Shown here in pieces: positions 7,396 through 16,540 of a stretch of DNA of 64,000 bases (the first letter of the stretch is position 1; every line of letters begins with the position of its first letter). The notes under the pieces were generated by a model. It had not been told where the DNA came from. It searched no databases and worked only from the letters and a program-made list of their open reading frames with translations. Location of the stretch: contig CAZGQD010000001.1 of the NCBI GenBank assembly GCA_964527395.1, positions 39,720 to 103,719 on the forward strand, in the 5' to 3' direction. The position numbers were made by a program, and so were the translations under genes. This stretch comes from GCA-2688265 sp964527395 (GTDB taxonomy: Archaea; Nanobdellota; Nanobdellia; Woesearchaeales; GW2011-AR9).

Positions 7396-8781
7396 TATCA
7401 TCCTATGGGACTTCTTAAAGTAACGATAGGTTCCCCAAGCAACTCTTTTTGCATAGGCTCCATCTTTGTCATTTTCGTCTTTTTTTTCATTTGATTTATT
7501 GGTTTTTTGTTTAGGTGGAGGGAGAAAATCACCGAAAAGTTTGTGAATAAAAGGTCTATTATCTTTCCATTTTTCTTTTTTTGATTCTAGATTCTCTTTT
7601 GGTTCTTTTCCTTCAATTTTACCTTTTGATTCTAAATAATATCTCTCTAATTCATCACCTAAGCCTTTCATAGCTTGGATAACAGATTGAGATACATCTC
7701 CTAGAAGGTATAAGTTCTCTTTTTCTTTCATTTTTTTGTATTTTTTGATTTCTTCTTTAGTCCAATTGTAGGCTCTAAAAGTTAAATCTACTCTTCCAAC
7801 GTGAACTGGACCTCTTTGGTATCCTTCTTGAACGAATTTCATGTGAGGAGTTGTTCTATAATTCCATGAAACTAAAACACAGCCTTGTTCTTCATCATGG
7901 TGGCCAATTACTTCAATGTCTGTTCTACTACTTTCAAAAGCAGAAACAAGGTCTACAGAATCTTGATGTTCAGCTTTTAAATGGAGTCTTTGCACGTTTT
8001 TTAGATAAGGTTTGATCCAAGTCATATACATCTGAATTATATCATAGTGTTGTCCTAAATATTTTAGTTGGAATTCACGTCTGTTTTTGTGCTCTTTGTA
8101 TGTTCTTTTTTTCCATTCCATGAAGTGTCTTAAATGTCTTTTTAAAACCCTTAGAACAGCTTGGTTAAAATCAGTTAAACCATCAACAAAATCTTCCATT
8201 TCGTCTTTGTTATTAAATGGAGGAGCATCGAAGAAAAGGTCAGGTAATGCTACGAATTCTAATTGGGAAGCCATACCAAATACAGAACTTGGACTTTTAC
8301 CACCACCTTGAACTAGATCTACAAAAATACCTTTCAAAGTAATTTCGTCAGCGTTCTTCCTATCTTTTAGAGGTTTGTCTATTTGTTTAAATGAACCCTT
8401 GTAGTAAGCTACTCTTTCATCAATGATTCTTAGTTCTCTAACCATCTGAAAGAGTTCTTTTACCATTTTTCCAACTGTAGCTAAGAATTGTGAAATTTTG
8501 TCTTGTTGTACACCTAATCTTTGTTGTGTCATACCAAAAAAGGCTGAATTTTCTGAAGCTGAGAAACTGTCTTCAACTTTGATTACTTTAGAATAGAACT
8601 TTTTTCTGAATTCGTTAACTACCCAATAATATGGTTCTTCAATAGAAAGGTCTGGCATTTCGTAGACTAATTTATATCTTTTAAGGCATTTAGGGTATCC
8701 TGTTTTTTCGAATCTAGCGTCTACTGTTTCAGCGTACTCTTCCTCGAAACCGAATTCTTTTAGAAGTTCTGAACGTACCAT
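7387..8781 (-). CDS. Hypothetical protein, 464 aa, with basic C-terminal tail
   Basis: Starts MVRSELLKEFGFEEEYAETV and has no signal peptide or clear membrane segment. The middle is helical (for example KISQFLATVGKMVKELFQMV), followed by an alpha/beta-looking part (VEVIGHHDEEQGCVLVSWNY region). The last 90 residues are Lys/Glu-rich and probably disordered. A TATA-like atatatac lies about 30 nt upstream of the ATG, so the mRNA is probably leaderless. I do not recognise the family. The stop codon lies in a small repeat fragment, so the C-terminus may have been altered by that insertion. Confidence 0.6.
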   Translation of the reverse strand: MVRSELLKEFGFEEEYAETVDARFEKTGYPKCLKRYKLVYEMPDLSIEEPYYWVVNEFRKKFYSKVIKVEDSFSASENSAFFGMTQQRLGVQQDKISQFLATVGKMVKELFQMVRELRIIDERVAYYKGSFKQIDKPLKDRKNADEITLKGIFVDLVQGGGKSPSSVFGMASQLEFVALPDLFFDAPPFNNKDEMEDFVDGLTDFNQAVLRVLKRHLRHFMEWKKRTYKEHKNRREFQLKYLGQHYDIIQMYMTWIKPYLKNVQRLHLKAEHQDSVDLVSAFESSRTDIEVIGHHDEEQGCVLVSWNYRTTPHMKFVQEGYQRGPVHVGRVDLTFRAYNWTKEEIKKYKKMKEKENLYLLGDVSQSVIQAMKGLGDELERYYLESKGKIEGKEPKENLESKKEKWKDNRPFIHKLFGDFLPPPKQKTNKSNEKKDENDKDGAYAKRVAWGTYRYFKKSHRMITW

Positions 8782-8877
8782 CCTTTATTTTGGAAGAATG
8801 TTTTAGTATATATTGTTTACGGGTGTTTGGCGTTTTTTTCGAAAAAGTTATTACTCTTGATATGCTTTTGGTTTGTC

Positions 8878-9039
8878 ATGGAAGAAATATTTGAAGAAAA
8901 AGAGAGAAAATTGAAAAACAAGGGAATAATGAGTGCTTTTGGTCTTCTGAAGGATAAGAATATTGATGCGCAGAAAATTAAGGATGAAATTCGGGAAGAA
9001 GAGATTATTTCTGAGAGACGAAAATATAAAGATTGCTGA
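8878..9039 (+). CDS. VapB-like antitoxin, apparently orphan, 53 aa
   Basis: The ATG at 8878 is chosen over the upstream TTG-type start at 8827 because the product then begins MEEIFEEKERKL. The C-terminal half (FGLLKDKNIDAQKIKDEIRE) resembles the toxin-binding tail typical of archaeal VapB antitoxins, which often read AGxLKDxxIDAEEIKREIRE. No N-terminal DNA-binding fold is visible in so short a protein and no PIN gene follows. The downstream neighbour is a convergent methyltransferase whose end overlaps by 35 nt. Probably a remnant or orphan antitoxin. Confidence 0.45.
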   Translation: MEEIFEEKERKLKNKGIMSAFGLLKDKNIDAQKIKDEIREEEIISERRKYKDC

Positions 9040-9682
9040 TAATTTTAATAGTTGTGTTTGGAAAAAGGTTTTTTATAGTGTTTAGCCATTGTTCTTTCGT
9101 ATATTTTTGTATCTCTTGAGTTTGATGTAATGGAGATACGCCTGTTTTTGATAGAACTGTAACTAAAGTTCCGTTTGCTTTGAGGATTCTTTTTGCTTCT
9201 TGGAGAAGATTGTTTGGATTATTTAAATAGTTTAAAAGGAAAATTGCTGTAATAATGTTGAATTCATTGTCTTTTATTGGTATTTTGTTGTTGCTGTTGT
9301 TTGTTTTGTTTAAATCAAATTTGATCTTGTTTTCTATATTGTCGTTGAACTTGAGCATTCTTGGGCTAAAATCAATACCTGTGTGTGAATCTATGTAACT
9401 GTAGGCACCGCAACCTAAATCTAGAATTTTTGGAGTTGTATTTGTTTTTGAGTGAATGTTTTTGATGTTGTTTAATTCGTTTTTGATTTGTTCTTTTACT
9501 TTTTTAGGGATTTTTCTTTGCCAAAGATAGGTTTCTACATTCCAAAATGCTTGTTTGTTATCTGGCCAACCTTTTGCCCATGGTATTATTTGTGCTAGAG
9601 CTTTGATTTCTTCATTCTTTGTTTGGTTGTATTGGAAATCAATGAGCTTTAGAATGAATTCATCCTCTAGTTTGTTAATCAT
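9005..9682 (-). CDS. Class I SAM-dependent methyltransferase
   Basis: The 225-residue product has motif I KILDLGCGAY, an acidic motif II-like TGIDFSPRML, and a post-motif TAIFLLNYLNNP followed by EAKRILKANGTLVTV. These are typical of Methyltransf_11-type small-molecule or protein methyltransferases. The first 80 residues are a helical cap. The substrate is not predictable. Codon and residue use is Asn/Lys-rich, like the rest of the window. It is divergent from the membrane protein at 9739. Confidence 0.8.
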   Translation of the reverse strand: MINKLEDEFILKLIDFQYNQTKNEEIKALAQIIPWAKGWPDNKQAFWNVETYLWQRKIPKKVKEQIKNELNNIKNIHSKTNTTPKILDLGCGAYSYIDSHTGIDFSPRMLKFNDNIENKIKFDLNKTNNSNNKIPIKDNEFNIITAIFLLNYLNNPNNLLQEAKRILKANGTLVTVLSKTGVSPLHQTQEIQKYTKEQWLNTIKNLFPNTTIKIISNLYIFVSQK

Positions 9683-9738
9683 TATGATTTGTTTGTTGAG
9701 GGAGAAGTTTTTAAAGCTTTATTAACTTCTTTTTGATT

Positions 9739-10392
9739 ATGGTTGATTCGTATGGTTCTGGTTCTGGTGGTTCAGGAGTATCTGGAGGAGTGGGTGCTTC
9801 TGCTGGAGCTAGGGTTTCTGGAACTGAAGCTGTGCTTTATTCTGTGCCTAAGAAAATGTCAACTGTGTTCTTGTCTAAGTTTTTGGTACTTGTTTTGCTT
9901 TCTGGCTTATTTTATGCTGGAATTTTGTTGAATATCTCATTGTTATCGCTTCGTAGGGCTACTGAGAGTAATGCCAAAATTGGAGCTTTAATGATAGTGG
10001 TGTTCTTGCTATTTTTTGGACTTATTAGTAATTTTGTTAAGGCTAAACATCCAATTGTGTTTTTGCAGACAGGTGTGAAACTGTCTAAGCATAAAACTTT
10101 GTTGTTTTCAGAGATTAGTAGTGTTGAACGTAAAAGAGGGATTTTTGATAGAATTTTTTCTAGTTATCATTTACGATTGAATAAAAAATATGTGCTTGAA
10201 GGGATAGATAATTCTGTTGATTTAGAGACTTATTTGAATCAGTTAGTAGCTTATGCACATCAGCAGTCTGCTCAAAGTGGTTATGGATATTCAAGTCAAA
10301 TGGGTCAGATGGGTCAGGGTGGATATGGTTCTAGTGGGTCTTATGGTGGTTATGGATCTAATGCTGGTTATGATGGGCAGAGAAGGTATTGA
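9739..10392 (+). CDS. Two-TM membrane protein with PH-like domain and Gly/Tyr-rich tail
   Basis: The ATG at 9739 is preferred to the TTG six bases upstream; a TATA-like tttttaaag lies about 30 nt before it. The 217-residue product has a Ser/Gly/Ala-rich N-terminus (residues 1-30) and two membrane segments (LSKFLVLVLLSGLFYAGILL and ALMIVVFLLFFGLIS). A small beta domain of bacterial-PH type (FLQTGVKLSKHKTLLFSEI onward) follows. A 40-residue low-complexity Gly/Ser/Tyr tail ends the protein. Both termini are probably disordered and cytoplasmic. Function unknown. Confidence 0.6.
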   Translation: MVDSYGSGSGGSGVSGGVGASAGARVSGTEAVLYSVPKKMSTVFLSKFLVLVLLSGLFYAGILLNISLLSLRRATESNAKIGALMIVVFLLFFGLISNFVKAKHPIVFLQTGVKLSKHKTLLFSEISSVERKRGIFDRIFSSYHLRLNKKYVLEGIDNSVDLETYLNQLVAYAHQQSAQSGYGYSSQMGQMGQGGYGSSGSYGGYGSNAGYDGQRRY

Positions 10393-10401
10393 GTGAGTTT
10401 A

Positions 10402-12072
10402 TCAAAAACCAACGTAGCCTTGCTGAGTTTCTTGGCTGTTTTCTCCCAATTCTTTGATTTGTTCTGCTTTTAGTTTTTCTTTGTATTCTTTTACGTAATT
10501 TGGGTAGAAGGGAATACTTATTGGGATTGCGAATCTGGTGAAAGTGGAAGTTACTATTGCTTCACCTTTGTCTAGAGAGGCTATGGATTTAGATTGGTCC
10601 TTTAAATCTTGAGCAGCACTTTCTATGATAGCTTGACGTTCAGGTTGCATTTCTATTCCTAAGATGATTTTGGTGTTCATGTTAGCTAGAATGGTTTTTG
10701 GAATTTCTGAAGGTAATTGGGTAATTGCTGTTAGACCGATTTTGAATTTACGTCCTTCTCTTGCTAAAGTGTCGAAAACATTTGAGCCTTGCTCTAGGAC
10801 TTTTTTACCTAAGACTCTTGGAGCTTCTTCTAGAACAATACTGATAACTGGTTTTGTTTCTAGGGTGCCTTCACGTTTGTATTTTTTGTAGAGACTTAGC
10901 ATTTCTGTAGCTATCATAGCACCAACCATGATTTCTACTGCGCCTGAAAAAAATGAAGTGTCGATAATCACTTTTTTACCTTGTTCTAATTCTTTGGTGA
11001 TCTCTGAGATTGTGTTTTCTCCAGCAGTTGTTGAGAATATTCCGTCGGCTGTGATTTGGTTGTTGTCTAGGATGTCTAGGTTTAAAAGGGACATGAGTTT
11101 TCTTTTTACTACTGCAACAGTGTCAGGGTGGAAACTAGCACCTTGGATTCTTTCTTCTTTCATGATGGCAGGAATCCATTCTTGTTTGAACTTTTTGTTG
11201 TATAGGAGCATTAATTGTCTTTGTGGAGAACTTAGTTGTAAGGCACCGTGAAAATGGTTTGGTTTTAGAATGCAAAGGTTGAAGATAAGGGTTTTAGCAC
11301 CAGGAGGAGGTTGTGTAGGGGTATAGTAGCTGACATTTTGCCTGGTTTTAGGGTGGTTTTTAAGTCCAAGTTCTGTTCTGCCGTAGTATTCATCATGAGG
11401 ATCTAAGATAAGCATGCCTAAGTAGTCTTTGTTCGTACTGTCCCAGACTAGACATTTAAGAAAATTAGATTTTCCCTTACCAGTACTTGCAGCTACTAAT
11501 AAGTGGTGACTGAATACTTCCTTACCTGGTAGGAAAATGTCTTTGTTGATTTTTTTGGATCCGCTCCTTAAGTTTCCTAGAAATAATGCATCTTTTGGAG
11601 TTTGCATGAAGCTAATGTCATCTGCTTGTATCTGTTTTACTTTAGCAAATATTTCTGGGAGTTTTTTACAAGGAATTGCTTTGTGATTGTTGTTTTGGTC
11701 TTTTTTTATTATTAGAAGGGGTTTGAGAATGGCTATTTGATAGATTCTTTGAGATGTGTTGAAGAGGTTGGTGTCTAAGTTGTCTTCTAATCTTAATCCG
11801 GAGACCATTTCTAGGTTTTGTTGGCTCATTTGGTAAGAATATGATAAATCGTATACTTGAGCTAGGATGATGGTGTTTTGGTCTTTGCTGTTTGTATCTT
11901 TTGTCTCAATTGTAACTATTTCACCAATTTCAATCTCTTGGTTAGATTTGACTCGCATGAGAATTTTATCAAAATCACCACCTAAGACTTCACCTTTGAT
12001 TTGGTTTATGTTTTGCTCTTTTTTTGTATTTTCATCCATTGGTAATTTTTGGTTTTGGGTGTTTTTAAGCAT
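10402..12072 (-). CDS. herA: HerA/VirB4-type hexameric ATPase
   Basis: The 556-residue protein follows the HerA plan: an N-terminal beta-barrel (HAS-barrel) region, then a P-loop ASTGKGKSN near residue 195 preceded by GKEVFSHHLLVA. Walker B LILDPHDEYYG follows near residue 220, and a second acidic motif VLEEAPRVLG near 415. The arginine/sensor region includes LAREGRKFKIGLTAITQLP. HerA pumps DNA and normally works with the NurA nuclease and Mre11-Rad50 in end resection. None of these partners is adjacent here. Its position among membrane proteins also allows a conjugation-like VirB4/CedB role, but the HAS barrel favours HerA. Confidence 0.85.
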   Translation of the reverse strand: MLKNTQNQKLPMDENTKKEQNINQIKGEVLGGDFDKILMRVKSNQEIEIGEIVTIETKDTNSKDQNTIILAQVYDLSYSYQMSQQNLEMVSGLRLEDNLDTNLFNTSQRIYQIAILKPLLIIKKDQNNNHKAIPCKKLPEIFAKVKQIQADDISFMQTPKDALFLGNLRSGSKKINKDIFLPGKEVFSHHLLVAASTGKGKSNFLKCLVWDSTNKDYLGMLILDPHDEYYGRTELGLKNHPKTRQNVSYYTPTQPPPGAKTLIFNLCILKPNHFHGALQLSSPQRQLMLLYNKKFKQEWIPAIMKEERIQGASFHPDTVAVVKRKLMSLLNLDILDNNQITADGIFSTTAGENTISEITKELEQGKKVIIDTSFFSGAVEIMVGAMIATEMLSLYKKYKREGTLETKPVISIVLEEAPRVLGKKVLEQGSNVFDTLAREGRKFKIGLTAITQLPSEIPKTILANMNTKIILGIEMQPERQAIIESAAQDLKDQSKSIASLDKGEAIVTSTFTRFAIPISIPFYPNYVKEYKEKLKAEQIKELGENSQETQQGYVGF

Positions 12073-12145
12073 TTCTGAGCATTAGATGTAGTTTGGCGAA
12101 AGATTAATATATAATTGACTATATGTTAACTATAGGTGACATATA

Positions 12146-12370
12146 GTGGAAATAACTACAATTCAAATAGATAAAGCACTTGCACAGAAATTAAAGGAAC
12201 TTCGAGAGTATCCAAGACAAACTTATAATGAGCTTATAGAAAAAATGATTAGTGTTTTTAAAGATGTAAAAAGACAAAATCAGTATGACGAATTTCTTCA
12301 TAAGGTGCAACAGCAAAAAATGAAAGAGTTTTGGGATAATGAAGAAGATGAAGCATGGGAAAATGCTTAG
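12146..12370 (+). CDS. Antitoxin, small helical, partner of the PemK-like gene
   Basis: A 74-residue acidic protein starting at a GTG (12146) and reading EITTIQIDKALAQKLKELRE. This is the beta-strand plus helix pattern of ribbon-helix-helix antitoxins, followed by YNELIEKMISVFK. The C-terminal half is charged and presumably wraps around the toxin. The next gene, a PemK/MazF-like toxin, begins 11 nt after its stop. The pair is a complete type II toxin-antitoxin module. Confidence 0.7.
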   Translation: MEITTIQIDKALAQKLKELREYPRQTYNELIEKMISVFKDVKRQNQYDEFLHKVQQQKMKEFWDNEEDEAWENA

Positions 12371-12381
12371 AGGAAGTTGTG

Positions 12382-12693
12382 ATGGTAGAAAGTGGAGATG
12401 TTGTTCTAACTCAAATTCAGTATACAGATACTTTTGAGGTTAAAAAAAGGCCAGGAGTGGTTTTATTTGAAGAGTTTGGAAATGTAGTTGTTGCAGGAAT
12501 TACAAGTAATTTGGAGATGATAGGAGTTCCATTGACTAAAAAAGAAGGAGCAATTAAGGAAAGTGTGATTAAGTTAAATTATTTGTTCACAGTTTCTAAG
12601 TCTCTGATTCAGAAAAAGCTTTTTTCTTTGACAGAGGAGAAAAAAGAGATAGTTTTTGATCAGTTAGTTGAGAGGTTAAAAGATTTGAAGTGA
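12382..12693 (+). CDS. PemK/MazF-like endoribonuclease toxin
   Basis: The ATG at 12382 is chosen because the conserved N-terminus then reads MVESGDVVLTQIQYTD, as in MazF/PemK proteins where the strand GDVVL precedes the variable loop. A frame extension to 12355 only overlaps the antitoxin. The middle KKRPGVVLFEEFGNVVVAGIT matches the family core (RPxVVL and the following strands), and KLNYLFTVSKSLIQKK matches the C-terminal helix. MazF-type toxins cut mRNA at short motifs. Confidence 0.75.
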   Translation: MVESGDVVLTQIQYTDTFEVKKRPGVVLFEEFGNVVVAGITSNLEMIGVPLTKKEGAIKESVIKLNYLFTVSKSLIQKKLFSLTEEKKEIVFDQLVERLKDLK

Positions 12694-12800
12694 AATTCTC
12701 AGTTAACTTATGATAATCAGAGATTCTCAACATTATGAAAACTTTTAGTTTTCAAACCTTGCTTCGTTCCTTGCAAGATTTGTCATTTTCAAGGCCAAAC
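12694..12800. other. Intergenic spacer with two small hairpins
   Basis: Between the toxin and the eL33 gene are GAAAAC-TTTTA-GTTTTC and CTTGC-(10 nt)-GCAAG inverted repeats. They could end the toxin transcript. No ORF or tRNA-like fold was found. Confidence 0.35.
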
Positions 12801-12809
12801 TTTATAAAG
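12801..12809 (+). promoter_or_regulatory. TATA box of the eL33 gene
   Basis: TTTATAAAG starts 31 nt upstream of the ATG at 12832. That is the spacing of a leaderless archaeal transcript, and it decides between this ATG and the in-frame TTG at 12826. Confidence 0.6.
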
Positions 12810-12831
12810 AGAAGCTTAATTTTTATTGATT

Positions 12832-13086
12832 ATGGAAGCAACAGTAATGCATTTTAGGCAAGGAAGACACCACCAGAACACTGGGCAAGTGATTTTGAAG
12901 GCTAGTGAGTCAGCAGAGGAGTCTGAGAAGCTAATTGGAAAGAAAGTTACTTGGAAAAGTCCAGCTGGAAAAGAGATTTCTGGTAAAGTATCAGCTTTAC
13001 ACGGTAGAAAAGGGAATGTAAGAGCTATTTTTGCTGAGAAGGGGTTACCTGGACAGGCTCTTGGAACAAAAGTAGTTATTGCTTAG
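12832..13086 (+). CDS. rpl35ae: Ribosomal protein eL33 (L35Ae)
   Basis: The 84-residue protein begins MEATVMHFRQGRHHQNTGQV and contains LIGKKVTWKSPAGKEISGKV, LHGRKGNVRAIFAEKGLPGQ and LGTKVVIA. These are the signature segments of L35Ae/eL33, an archaeal and eukaryotic 50S protein. Its length is typical for archaea. It stands alone as a single gene behind its own TATA box and is followed by a T-rich stretch. It interrupts the accessory island with a core gene, which argues against the whole island being one recent mobile element. Confidence 0.95.
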   Translation: MEATVMHFRQGRHHQNTGQVILKASESAEESEKLIGKKVTWKSPAGKEISGKVSALHGRKGNVRAIFAEKGLPGQALGTKVVIA

Positions 13087-13200
13087 GTTTTTTGATTTTA
13101 TTCTTGGTTTTTTAGGTTATTTGGGTTGTTTTTCTTGATTTGGGTGTGGTTTATAGTCTTTTTTAAAAGATTATTTAGGCCCAGTTTATCTTTTGTCACT
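13087..13200 (+). terminator. T-rich termination region after eL33
   Basis: Several runs of 5-6 T (GGTTTTTTGATT, GGTTTTTTAGG, TTGTTTTTCTTG) follow the stop codon without a hairpin, as expected for archaeal oligo-dT-dependent termination. Confidence 0.5.
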
Positions 13201-13245
13201 TTCTAGTACTGAACATTTATAACTGAGTGCTGTTTTTGGGTAATT

Positions 13246-14511
13246 ATGGCAGATTATACAGTTGGTGGACGATTTATTTTACTTCCTGATGTTCGTAGTA
13301 GGAAATCAGTTTTAGAAGCAGCAGGAGAAGTAATTGATACTAGAGAAGCTGCTAACAATTCTATTAATTATGATGCTGTAATTGCTCCAGGGAATTTGAT
13401 TAATGCAACTGAAGGTTTTTCTACAGAAAATTATGGTGGAGCTTTTTCTTTGGTTCTTGATGCTCAAAATGAAGTTCTTCAGGCTAGGAGGTCTGACCTT
13501 GAAGCTGCAAGCTCTTCTTTACAAGTAAAGATGCAAGAAAAAGGAGTTAATGGAGAAGAAGAACTTATGCAAAAGTTGCAGGAAGGAGATGAGGATTTAA
13601 GGCCTTTATTTGAAGCAGTAATGACTATTCAAAAAGAAATTGGAGAAGAATCTTTAGAAAAGGCATATAGTAATGGATTTACTTTAGATCATTTGCTAGG
13701 TGGAGTTAGAAGTGAATATGAAGGTTTGAAACCATCTTTTGAAAATCTTGCTTCTAAAGTACCTATATTTTCTATTTGTGGTGGACAAGATACTTTGCTT
13801 GCTTATGAGGTATTAGATCAAAGTAATGGAGGGCCTTTACAGTTTGTTGAGTATAAGAAAGCTGGAGTAACTTTATCTGGAATTAATGGATTAGATTGGT
13901 TTGTTCAAGGTGATACAAATACAGCTCAAAGATCAAATATAGCAGGTATGTTAAATACTCTTTGTGGGTGGGAAGGTAAAGAAGATAGTTTAGTTGATAT
14001 TTTGATTAATTATAATTCTGGATTAACTGTTAATGAAGAGAATAAAGGATTAATGAATGATGCAAATTATAGACTTGGAATGGCCAGTGGTAGAATACTT
14101 ACATTTTCACAAAGTGTTCAAAAAAATAGATTAGATGATACTGTTTTAGATGCTGATGGAAACCCAAAGAAAGCTGATTTATTTATATCTAGTAATCCAA
14201 TTTATAATGCTTTATTTGGAACAGGAGATGTGGCACTAGAGTATGGAGTTAAATCAAATACTGTATTTTCTGGTAATGAACCAGTTGCTAGAATTGGTAA
14301 TTTGATTGGTCCAGCTATAGATCAAGCAATTCAGGCTTCTACAGAAACTTGCACTGTTGAAGGGTATGATGGAGAAGTTCCAGTATTTTATTTTGATGTA
14401 GATGAAAGTGGAGTTCCACAACTAAATTGTGGTCCAGAATACATGTTTGAAGTAATTTATGATGATCAAAAACAGGTACAAGAAGTAATAATTTATGATA
14501 TTGCTGCTTAA
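13246..14511 (+). CDS. Hypothetical protein, 421 aa
   Basis: Begins MADYTVGGRFILLPDVRSRK. No signal peptide and no membrane segment. It has several alpha/beta stretches (YDAVIAPGNLINAT, IFSICGGQDTLLAYEVL). The CGGQ segment recalls the nucleophile elbow of glutamine amidotransferases, preceded by the strand KVPIFSICGG; that resemblance is suggestive only, since a His-x-Glu follow-up is not evident. The sequence is acidic. TATA-like AACATTTATAAC lies about 32 nt upstream. It is convergent with the coiled-coil gene at 14552. Confidence 0.55.
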   Translation: MADYTVGGRFILLPDVRSRKSVLEAAGEVIDTREAANNSINYDAVIAPGNLINATEGFSTENYGGAFSLVLDAQNEVLQARRSDLEAASSSLQVKMQEKGVNGEEELMQKLQEGDEDLRPLFEAVMTIQKEIGEESLEKAYSNGFTLDHLLGGVRSEYEGLKPSFENLASKVPIFSICGGQDTLLAYEVLDQSNGGPLQFVEYKKAGVTLSGINGLDWFVQGDTNTAQRSNIAGMLNTLCGWEGKEDSLVDILINYNSGLTVNEENKGLMNDANYRLGMASGRILTFSQSVQKNRLDDTVLDADGNPKKADLFISSNPIYNALFGTGDVALEYGVKSNTVFSGNEPVARIGNLIGPAIDQAIQASTETCTVEGYDGEVPVFYFDVDESGVPQLNCGPEYMFEVIYDDQKQVQEVIIYDIAA

Positions 14512-14551
14512 AGGTTTTATTAGAGTTACTTAGATTGCTAGTATTTTTGTT

Positions 14552-16540
14552 TTATCTTCTTCTTCTACCGTTTGGAGATGATCTTTTTCTTTTTGTTGAA
14601 GTCCATTCTGATGCTCCACTTGGCGATCTTGGATTTTGACTAGTTCCACCTCTGGTTTTTGTGGTAACTCTTCTATGTGAGTCTGATTTGCCATTTGGTG
14701 TTAACCATGTTTCTTTTTGCCTTTTTCTTCTTTCTTTTTCATGATTTGGAATAGCATAGTCAGGGGCTAAGACTTTAGAACCGTCTGAGATGTGTTCTGT
14801 CGTGAATCTTTTGTATCTTGAAGAATGTTTTTCTTTAGCAGATAATTCTTTACTTAGTTGTCTAGCTATTTTTGCTTTTATAATGGAATCTGCTGAGAGG
14901 TCAGTTATTTCTTTAGTTATTTTTTCAGTTAACCTTAATAGGTTTTCAGCGCTTCTTTTGATGTTTTTTGCTTCTTGAAGATTTTTATTGATGCTTCTTT
15001 TGATGTGTGGAGGATAATCTTTAGAGAGTTTATCTTTTTTCTCAGCAAGTTTTATAGCTTTATCAGCGTCTTTGATGCATTGATTTATTGCTTTTTTAGT
15101 GTCATCTCTAGATTTTCTTGCAGCTTTTAAAGTAGCTCTGGTAGCAAGTGCATATCTTTTTGCGTTTTCAGCATTTGTTGTATGGTTTGGTTCTTTATTT
15201 TGGATGCTTCTTAAGAATAGTAAGATCCCATTATGGAAAAGTTTTGTTTTTTCTTTTTCGAAAGAAACTTTTTTTGAATGTATAATTGCTTTTGTTTTAC
15301 TTTGTTTTGCTAAGTTAACAAATTTTTCTACTCTATTAGCTCTACCTTTTGCAAATCTTTCTTTGTAAGTTAACCTTTTGGCAGCTTTAGCTTCTGCTTG
15401 CGCTGCTAGTTTTCTGATTGTAGCCAAATCAGCTATTCTTTCTGCAGCAATTCCTCTTTCTCTTGCTGCGTTTGCTTTTAGAGTGTCTAAAACTTTTCTC
15501 ATCTCTGCAGCTTTAGCAGCTGCTTTGTGACTATCTTTGTTTCTTTTAGATTCTGCTTGCGCTTCTTTAGCTAATCTTTCTTGTTCTTTTGCTAATCTTG
15601 TAGCTTCCTCTGCCGCTATTTTTGCAGCTTCTGCTGCTGCTTGTGCTTTTTCTGCTGCTTCTTTTGCTGCTATAGCTGAGTCTCTTTCTGCCTGTGCTGC
15701 TGCTTGTTCTTTTCTTGCAAATTCTGTTTCTGCTCTTGTTGCATCTCTTTGTGCATTTTGATTATCAGTTTCTTCTTTAGCTAATCTTGCAGCTTGCTCT
15801 GCTGCTGTTCTAGCTTCTTCTGCATCTCTTTGAGCTTGCTGCGCAGCTTGTCTTCTCAAATCTGCTTCTGTTGCAGCAGCTTGTGCATCTTCTAAAATTT
15901 TGTGTGCTTTAGAGATTGCATCTTCGAGAAAAGAATCTTCAATTTCTTTTTTTAATTCAAGAATTTGATCTGTTTTTTCTTTAGCTAAGGATTTTTGTTC
16001 AATTGCATTGTTAACATATCCTTGTAATGTGTCTATGACTGTAAGAAAATCAGGCTTGTCAATATCAAAATTAGTGCTTGTTCCAATAGCATCTACAATA
16101 GCTTTTGATTGAGTAGTTTGATTCGATGTTTCTACTTCATGTTGTTTTACTAAGAGGTTAAGTTGATTTATTCTTTCTAATTTTTGTCTGATTGCAGTAT
16201 TAACATCATTTTTATTTATAGAATAAGTAGAAGTTGTTGCATCATTTGCAATTTTTGATAGAATAATTACTGTTTTTTGGGCAGCTCCAGCAGCAATGAT
16301 CAAATTTTTAACTTTGATTAGGACAATTTCTTCTGCTTCTTTTTTTGTAGCTTTTGATGCTTTGATGATGTTAACGATATCTTCTTTAGTTTTGTCTGCT
16401 TTATTTGATAAAAGTTCTGAAATTTCTGCGTGGGATTTTGTTTCTTCAAGTTTTTGCATAGCTAAAGTAGCGTTGATTCTAGCTTCAGTGGCCAATTTCA
16501 CAATAGGTTTTCTAGTTGCCATTTTATTTGAAATATTCAT
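14552..16540 (-). CDS. Long Ala/Lys/Glu coiled-coil protein with Arg-rich tail
   Basis: The 662-residue product is dominated by a long alanine-rich coiled coil (about residues 190-420; heptads such as EAARIAAEEATRLAKEQERL). The style is that of TolA, with further helices after it and a basic, probably disordered tail of about 60 residues ending in NGRRRR. No membrane segment. Its ATG overlaps the stop of the upstream gene at 16537 in an ATGA, so the two are translationally coupled. It is probably an elongated structural protein working with its membrane-anchored neighbour; that is inference from the overlap. Confidence 0.65.
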   Translation of the reverse strand: MNISNKMATRKPIVKLATEARINATLAMQKLEETKSHAEISELLSNKADKTKEDIVNIIKASKATKKEAEEIVLIKVKNLIIAAGAAQKTVIILSKIANDATTSTYSINKNDVNTAIRQKLERINQLNLLVKQHEVETSNQTTQSKAIVDAIGTSTNFDIDKPDFLTVIDTLQGYVNNAIEQKSLAKEKTDQILELKKEIEDSFLEDAISKAHKILEDAQAAATEADLRRQAAQQAQRDAEEARTAAEQAARLAKEETDNQNAQRDATRAETEFARKEQAAAQAERDSAIAAKEAAEKAQAAAEAAKIAAEEATRLAKEQERLAKEAQAESKRNKDSHKAAAKAAEMRKVLDTLKANAARERGIAAERIADLATIRKLAAQAEAKAAKRLTYKERFAKGRANRVEKFVNLAKQSKTKAIIHSKKVSFEKEKTKLFHNGILLFLRSIQNKEPNHTTNAENAKRYALATRATLKAARKSRDDTKKAINQCIKDADKAIKLAEKKDKLSKDYPPHIKRSINKNLQEAKNIKRSAENLLRLTEKITKEITDLSADSIIKAKIARQLSKELSAKEKHSSRYKRFTTEHISDGSKVLAPDYAIPNHEKERRKRQKETWLTPNGKSDSHRRVTTKTRGGTSQNPRSPSGASEWTSTKRKRSSPNGRRRR

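Noticed and set aside
10402..12072. VirB4/CedB-type conjugation ATPase
   Set aside because: The N-terminal barrel and motif spacing fit HerA better, and no clear Ced/Ted or VirB partner is identified, although nearby membrane proteins keep the idea open.
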